This document shows, piece after piece, positions 57,831 through 64,000 of a stretch of DNA of 64,000 nt. Made by a program: the position numbers and the translations under genes. This stretch comes from Hyalella azteca. Taxonomy: Eukaryota > Arthropoda > Malacostraca > Amphipoda > Hyalellidae. Every line of letters starts with the position of its first letter. The stretch's first letter is position 1. Where the stretch lies: contig NW_025935888.1 in NCBI RefSeq assembly GCF_000764305.2, positions 310,001 through 374,000 of the forward strand, read 5' to 3'. The notes under the pieces were generated by a model that did not search any database, was not told the origin of the DNA, and saw only the letters and a program-made list of their open reading frames with translations.

Positions 57831-58421
57831 TTGCAAAGGTGTAATGTCACTAGATTGCTTGAATCGCAGATTCACGAGAAATTTAAAAGCGAAGAAAACT
57901 CCACATAAATTCAGCATTTCTCTATTGAAACGTTTCGGAGACCAAGCTCCATTGTCAGTTCGATAAATCTAGAACATAAATACAGTCAGAAAATTAATAA
58001 AGTTTGGAGTCAAAAGAAAAAAAACAGAAGTTACAACCTAAATTTACAGGCAAAGGGCAGAATAATAAAGAAATACCTATCTATTCACGTTTTCTAATGG
58101 ATAAGAACTGTAGGTAGCATTTAAACTAGGCTTCTCTTTAAAAATATACAATGATTCCAAAATGCGCAGATCGGAAGCAACTATAAGCTAAAACCTTAAA
58201 GTCAGTGTCGGACACCGGAACGTTGCACTGTTCGGCGTGAGTGCGCACAGCCAAATGAGGAGGGCGCGATAGTAACTGCCCAGTCCTATAACTCCTCCCT
58301 TTATGCTCAGCGACCCTAGTGTAAAGGTTGCGTCATCCCAACGTACGCAGATGCACATCGTGCACAACTAAATTTATAAATTAGGGACGATCGCTTGTGA
58401 GAAGGGAGGATATCTTTGTAC

Positions 58422-58679
58422 CTAAAAAAACGAACCTATTTTGAAATTATTCGCCAGTAATATACGAAGATTAATGTCCGGAAAGTATTTAATAAACAAA
58501 TCTTTTAATTCTCTTGACATAACTTCGGACGCATGGCCGAAGTATGGAAAAGAACAGTAAACAATTTTTCTACTATCAGGCTCTGGAACAACTTCACTGT
58601 ATCGCTTTGACACGAATTTCTTAATCTGGGTATACACCATGCCAGAAGGAAATCCATTAAGCGAGAAGACATTGCGCAA
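58422..58679 (-). pseudogene. Penelope-like reverse transcriptase C-terminal fragment
   Basis: The minus-strand frame includes YCSFPYFGHASEVMSRELKD and ILLANNFKIGSFF. The pattern of a hydrophobic PYxG, a helix with Leu-Lys, YFPDINLR and NNFKIGSFF is the region that links the reverse transcriptase to the GIY-YIG endonuclease in Penelope-like elements. It is truncated at its 5' side at 58680, and the frame ends at 58422 before the endonuclease, whose remains continue in other frames down to about 58080. Not functional. Confidence 0.75.
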
Positions 58680-58681
58680 AA

Positions 58682-58990
58682 ATGAAATCCATTAAGCGAG
58701 ACGACATTGCGTACGTTCGGATGACGGCACGCAATCTTTACACTAGGGTCGCTGAGCATAAAAGGAAGAGTTATAGGACTGGGCAGTTACTATCGCGCCC
58801 TTCTCATTTGGTCGTGCGCACTCACGCCGAACAGTGCTACGTTCCGGTGTCCGACACTGTCTTTAAGGTTTTAGCTTTTAGTTATGGTGCTTCCGATCTG
58901 CGCATTTTAGAATCATTGTATATTTTTAACGAGAAGCCTAATTTAAATGCTACGTACAGTTCTTATCCATTAGAAATTGTGAATAGATAG
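58682..58990 (+). pseudogene. Penelope-like GIY-YIG endonuclease domain
   Basis: An open frame of 102 residues on the plus strand. YVRMTARNLYTRVAEH (11-26) matches the second half of the GIY-YIG motif and the first helix with its conserved Arg 22, though the usual YIG Gly is replaced by Arg 13. ILESLYIFNEKPNLN (75-89) carries the conserved Glu 77 and the terminal Asn of the Penelope-type domain. THAEQC (47-52) is typical of the insertion in these enzymes. The domain makes the first-strand nick for integration. The upstream GIY half and the reverse transcriptase are missing, so it is a truncated relic, though its frame is still open. Confidence 0.82.
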
Positions 58991-59204
58991 GTATTTTTGT
59001 ATTATTCTGCCCTTGGCCTGTAAATTTAGGTCTTAACTTCTGTTGTTGTTTTTTCTTTTGACTCCAAACTTTATTAATCTTCAGACTGTATTTGTGTTTT
59101 AGATTTATCGAACTGACGATGGAATGGTCTCCAAAACGTTTTCAATATAGAGAAATGCTGTATTTTTGTGGAGTTTTCTTCGCTTTGAAATTTCTTGCAA
59201 AGGT

Positions 59205-62200
59205 ATAGTTTTGCTTGCTCACGGTTAATCAGATCTCTTTACAATATTAGCATAAGAGCATCTATTTTTCATTCGGTGTAAATGAGGGTTCATTAAAACT
59301 TTCATTGATTTTTAGTAATTATTAGCTTTTCACTTTAGATTCCTTTGAATAGTAGTAGCGTTTAGCGCACATCATGCACTCAATCATTTCCAGACATTGT
59401 TATTGCGTGATTATGTTGGAAGGAACTACCTATACATACTCTGCATGAATAATTAGTGTATAATAATGAATTAATGAGACATGTCCTCTAATTATTTCGT
59501 ATCATGATAAAACGGTAATTATTTCGTATCCTGATAAGTGAAAAAAAAATCATTTATTTACTGTCGAAAAAGGCGAATAACACCCATATTTACGATTCTC
59601 TCAATAAGCTAATTGGAGCTATATTAAATGAATGTCCTCGTTGAAATTTTAAAACACCGATCGATTTCATTCTATGACACAGCTAAGGAGACTCTCCGTC
59701 AAAGGTGGTGCTGACCATAAAGGAAGACATGTCGTAGGCAGGACGATTGCCGCTGTAGGCATTTAGGACTTGGATACCCCAACTTATGAAGACGAAAATG
59801 GACGCAGCTTATTAATTCTTTCATTCGGAACCGCCTCTTCGTCAAAATTTATCAACGATGTAAAAAAAGCTCTCGATAAAATTAGTTGCAGTTTTATTTT
59901 AGATAGTACAGTGGTTATGTAGCCGCAGTTTGACGCATCTCTTATAGCATTTGTTTACAATGAGTAGTTTTCAGCATCACTTTTTCTCCACGTGTCACTT
60001 TGCTCCCGAGGCTGACCCGTTAGGGGAGTGACATTCATGTGGTTGAAATTTGTACAATTAAAAATCATGTTCAATAGAAAAGATCCTACGTGAACACCTA
60101 GGCAAAATAGCGATGAATAATTGCCGCGGAAAACATCTGATATATCAAATTGTTCAGTTGCATAATTAGCCTTTCTATATTTCTCAGAACTCTCAGGCGC
60201 ACTCGACAGAGTATTCAAACATACATACGCACTTTAATAACTAAATTTTTATAACATAACAATATATGGGTTAGCATTGAACGCAGTATTTTATTTTCCC
60301 ATATAGCTGCTTGCTTGAGATTGGTTTTGTATTGGAAACGTTTACTTCACAGGTTTTCAGTCATGTTGAATACTCATTGATAGTTGAATGAACATGAAAG
60401 AAAATTTGGTGAGGGGAGATCTGATCATTTCGATGATTAGCGTAAGAATGACTTGATTCCGAACCCATCGGGCCATCGCTAAACATGTTTGTCTGGTCTC
60501 CGTCAAGCAATTATTGAAATAAATTTTTAATCATGTGAACAATAATTGCATTAACAAAACGCTTCAAAACCTACCGATTTTAGCTCGCCAAAGTGGACCT
60601 ATTTCTTACAAATCACTTAGTACTACAGCCAGAGGCAGAGGTTTACTGCTCATACATAGAGTTGTAATAATTATGAACAGCAGCAGACTGGCATCAAACA
60701 CTTATTGTTATACTGCGTTGTCTATACTGATTCATTTTGCTGAATATTGAATAGTATCTATGCGAAAAACGCGTCTCGGTTCTTCAAAATTGCAACCATG
60801 AGTTTAAATAACTAAAATTTGTTTTACATTAACCGCTAAATTGTTGAGGTAACTTAAACCTGAAAGTAGTTATTTCTAAAAAAAATTCATCCAATGATCA
60901 GACAATAACATTACTTTGCGAAATAAACAGCTAACGTAAAAAATTGAACCTTGTTATACGCATGGTTATACGGATTTTCACTAAAAGGAGATTGGTCTTG
61001 AGCCAATAACGATCAAGACGTCCCACAACCTCATACATCCATGCCAATTAATACCTGTTTTTAAAGGCCAAAAATCAATGCTATTCACGAAATGGAAAAA
61101 GTATTAGTCATTTCTGAAGAACCGAAGAGAACATATAAAAATATTTTTATTGCTAATCGCGTAAAGATCCATCATTAATTTCCGGAATGAAACAGATTCT
61201 GTAAGAAAAACGTGAACATTAATAAATATGAACTCTAAGCTGACTGACCTTTTTAAGTTTCGTTTCAATAAAAAAAAATGTTGCAAACAATCTGTAATAA
61301 TGCGTATCACATCGTATTGCTAATAGTTACTCGTATTATGAATTTCATTCAGATCAGTTCATAATTGTGGGAATTGAGCTGTTATGTTGTTCTTGAGTTC
61401 GCTAGCGTGTTCGCGAGTGAGTTCCGAAAAGTGTTGACGGAGTTAATTTAGATACGTACTTCTACAGCACGACAACGCATGGTTGAACTATATATTAGTT
61501 CAGCCATGATGGTGACGACAATACTATCGCGTGTTTTGGGATTTGCACAATTTTAATATGAAATTATAAAAAACTGAAAAACCTAAATTATTAGTTTATT
61601 TGCCAAGCATCTTTGCTATTTCAACAATTTACCATTCTTCAGGTATTACACCGTTAACATATCTCTGTCACTTAGGTATCATGGATCAACGCCATTGATG
61701 CATCGAAATGCTGTCAATCCATATTCCATCACTGAAATGCTTGACCATCACAAGAAATAAAACTAAAATGGATTATAATTGCAATTTAAAGTGGTTCAAA
61801 TATCAAGAATGTGTCATTACTCAGTTAAACTGATGTGATTTTCCCGAGTTCGTAATCGAATTGTGAATATGATGAAGCCTAAATACGGCAGAGATGACCC
61901 TTAAACCAGGCAAGTGTAGTCGACTGTAGCTGGAGTACCCGTCAGTTGCAGAGCTGACGTTGGTGGAGTAGGTGTGCCGTGCCTGACGGTCAGCTTCGTC
62001 GCTTCTCTTTCATTCTGCTCCGAGTGGCCCTTTAAATCAATCTCTCCTGGCCCAAAGATTTCCATTAGTGAATTTGGAAATTAAGCGTGGTCTAATTTGG
62101 TTAAACTGCTCTCTTAGTTGCCACATGTAACGTATTTCTTGATTATGCATCAATACTGACATTCCTGTAATTTGGAGAACTTGAAGCTCCGTTTTGACAG

Positions 62201-62333
62201 CTCGTCTCGTCTTGTTCAAGCTGTCGTTTACATTTAGCGCCGGGTTTTCATGTTAAAGCTTTTATTAAATTTGCCCTGATTGACCCTATAAGTCCCTGTT
62301 TATGTTGGTGGTGATTACTGATCCTCAATTAAT
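59205..62333. other. noncoding, probable upstream region of the kinase gene
   Basis: AT-rich sequence to about 61370, then less AT-rich (61370-61460 and 61900-62050), as might be expected around a promoter or 5' untranslated exon of the kinase gene. A TCAGTT at about 61936-61941 fits an arthropod initiator, but no convincing downstream element accompanies it. No supported coding frame. Confidence 0.4.
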
Positions 62334-62741
62334 ATGATTAAAACCAGTAAAATTGTGGGTTGGTCCCCTCACCACCTTAGCCAACAAAACCAAGTGCACC
62401 GCGACCTCAACAACCAACATAAAGTGCATCACCACGATCACAATCATCCGCACGAGTGGATGACATCTTACAGTAGCACTGCTGCTATTGCTAGCACTGC
62501 TATTATCACAGCCACTGCTAATACAACTCCTAAAGAACCCGCAACCAATACCTCCCTAGATTCCGGAGTGGCAGGACTTAGAGATACACCTGTGCACACT
62601 CCCGGGCCGCTCGTCAACAATAACAATATGCCTGGTCCAAAGACTAATTCTCCTTCCGATAATGAAGATCATAATGTGCCAAAGTTCATTGTGGATCATA
62701 GTACGAGAACAACCTTTATGAAAGGACGCTTCCTGGGCAAA
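62334..62741 (+). CDS. Polo-like kinase, first coding exon (partial gene)
   Basis: 136 codons from an ATG with an in-frame TGA 15 bases upstream, to a GTGAGT donor at 62742 after a complete codon (phase 0). Residues 1-115 are low-complexity (His/Asn-rich, then Thr/Ala/Ser-rich), likely disordered. Residues 118-136, FIVDHSTRTTFMKGRFLGK, match the start of the PLK1-3 kinase domain, where a (D)P/H-x-(S/T)xRxxY-x-RGRFLGK strand leads into the glycine-rich ATP loop. The exon ends exactly at that Lys, so the loop glycines must begin the next exon, which is not visible before 64000. Polo-like kinases are Ser/Thr kinases that control mitosis, centrosomes and cytokinesis and dock on substrates through C-terminal polo boxes (not in this window). 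Which PLK paralogue it is cannot be decided from this piece. Confidence 0.8.
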
Positions 62742-64000
62742 GTGAGTACTACTATCTATTAATTAAGGTGAAACCTCTACTATTTATTAATAGATTAGGA
62801 AACCTCCCTCCGTCATGAATGCTTTTTCTTCCTGATAATTTCTAACATAGTTTTCAGATTGAATTCTTTGTCTATGCCTTAACGGTAACAATTAATTAAT
62901 TAATTAATTAGTATTAATTTCCTGTCGATCAGCCGGTGACTGCGTTGAGTGATAACTTGAGTTTACCGTCAATGAACAGAGGCTTGTCCAGCAATTTAAC
63001 GCGGCTTAATTATGTTCAAAGGTTCGTTGAAAGATTACCTCATAGCCTAATATTACCACACCACCTTCAACAATCGAGATTGAATGTGATTTCCAGCACT
63101 GGTTTAGTTGGCTCCATGAATTGATGCTCACGTGTATCACGTCGCGTGTTTTTTTTTCAATAGTTTATCTCTACGCCTTGCGTTAGTAAAGAGCCTCTAG
63201 TTAGGTTAAAATTCTCTGTGTAAGTTAGGGCACGCGCACCATTCTCATGAGAAACCCGACATGTTGTAAGTTGTAACACAACCTTGTGTCGAACTCCATC
63301 AAGAACTTGCTTACCTATTTCTGGGGGGGGGGGAGGTTCTGGAACACTGGAAGGATTACCTATTTCTAACATATTTTACGTTCATTTTATTTGTGGGTGA
63401 AATTGTAAATTTTCGTAATCTATGCTCCGAGTGACCATGAAAACAAGAAACGACTGAAACGTGCTAGCAAATTCTGACGTTTGTCTGGTTTACAAGGACA
63501 GCTTGCAGCTTGACGAGGATAGTTCACTAGAGTTTTAGTGTAGTGAGAATCCGTTTGCGTTTCGTTTTAATTATACTTATGTGCTTGAAATTTAACTTAA
63601 ATGATAATTTTTATGTCTGATGGTATTCTTGCTTAGTAAGATTCAGGCTGATGATATTAGTCTTGCTGTCTGTTGTCGACTTTATGATCTATAACTATCA
63701 TGGCATGGAGGTATCGAGGTCCAGGGCTAGGATATCAAATTCGTAGTTTGTGTGGCTTTCGACTCCATTGAAAGATTTAGAAATTGCATTCATTTAGTTC
63801 TCGGTCTCTTATCACTTAGTTGAACTAATTACTAAATTTTGTTAGTCTTCTAACGAATTTAGTCATAGGTATTCCCTGTAGGGTAAGGGTTTGACCGTAG
63901 TCTCCTGTACTAGACAACGATGTGTATTGAATAGTCTGAATGAAACAGCGATGTGTATTTAAAAGTTCGAATCAGAAATTGGATTGACTGCTAAAGTTTC
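62742..64000 (+). other. intron of the kinase gene
   Basis: Begins with GTGAGT and is not closed inside the window. It contains an (ATTA)n microsatellite at 62891-62910 and a G11 run near 63326. No kinase exon (glycine loop, VAIK lysine) was found in any frame. Confidence 0.65.

Larger units (their letters stand above)
57841..59194. mobile_element. Penelope-like element, head-to-head palindrome with 10-bp target duplication
   Basis: TTGCAAAGGT flanks it on both sides (57831-57840 and 59195-59204). The left piece (57841-58680) is in minus orientation and the right piece (about 58684-59194) in plus orientation. About 500 bp at the outer ends are inverted copies of each other, including GGAGTTTTCTTCGCTTT and the CGAAACGTTTCAATA terminal motif. 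At the inner junction CCATTAAGCGAGA-GACATTGCG occurs twice (58653-58677 and 58687-58711), so the switch of orientation happened at microhomology. Truncated, inverted paired copies are a known feature of Penelope elements. Confidence 0.88.

Noticed and set aside
58505..58759. 84-codon frame overlapping the Penelope fragment
   Set aside because: Shadow frame across the palindrome junction; the neighbouring frames carry the recognisable domains.
61900..62050. Promoter with initiator TCAGTT for the kinase gene
   Set aside because: A single TCAGTT without TATA or a good downstream element is too weak to call as a feature.

Overview
This is eukaryotic nuclear DNA, most likely from an arthropod with a large, repeat-rich genome; a malacostracan crustacean would fit, but nothing here fixes the species. 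The signs are AT-rich noncoding sequence, long stretches without genes, genes with GT-AG introns, dense minisatellites, and nested animal transposons (Tc1/mariner, pogo/Tigger-like, a non-LTR retrotransposon with RNase H, Penelope-like elements). Nothing points to a bacterium, organelle or complete virus. The assembly itself leaves marks: five isolated N bases, most at abrupt changes of sequence, and a double Nextera transposase end inside one minisatellite.

Layout. From 1 to about 36 kb the window holds no gene I can support. It contains more than 20 unrelated tandem arrays with 15-52 bp units, a dispersed repeat of about 100 bp in six copies, a two-copy repeat with a CCGT tract, and AT-rich sequence of no evident function. 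From 37.4 to 39.06 kb there is a decayed coding-like tract of unknown origin. From 40.15 to 43.63 kb on the minus strand lies the one substantial gene: a two-exon NLR-like protein of about 1,073 residues with an N-terminal HEPN-like domain (R-x4-H motif), a NACHT NTPase and a leucine-rich C-terminal tail. From 44.7 to 54.5 kb there is a layered transposon nest. It contains several TA-flanked element families whose ends share a GGGGTAA-like core, a 3.8-kb foldback structure, a mariner pseudogene, a Tigger-like element and a palindromic Penelope-derived insertion. From 55.2 to 57.3 kb are the two ends of a LINE joined at an N. From 57.84 to 59.19 kb is a second Penelope-like palindrome with target-site duplication. 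At 62.33-62.74 kb on the plus strand is the first coding exon of a Polo-like kinase gene whose remaining exons lie beyond the window.

How the genes relate. The NLR-like gene and the kinase gene are on opposite strands about 19 kb apart, separated by transposons, and nothing suggests a shared function. The NLR-like gene has the sensor-plus-NTPase-plus-candidate-RNase design found in innate immune and nucleic-acid defence proteins; that role is inference. The transposon nest can be dated in layers because the two arms of the foldback preserve empty sites for each other's insertions.
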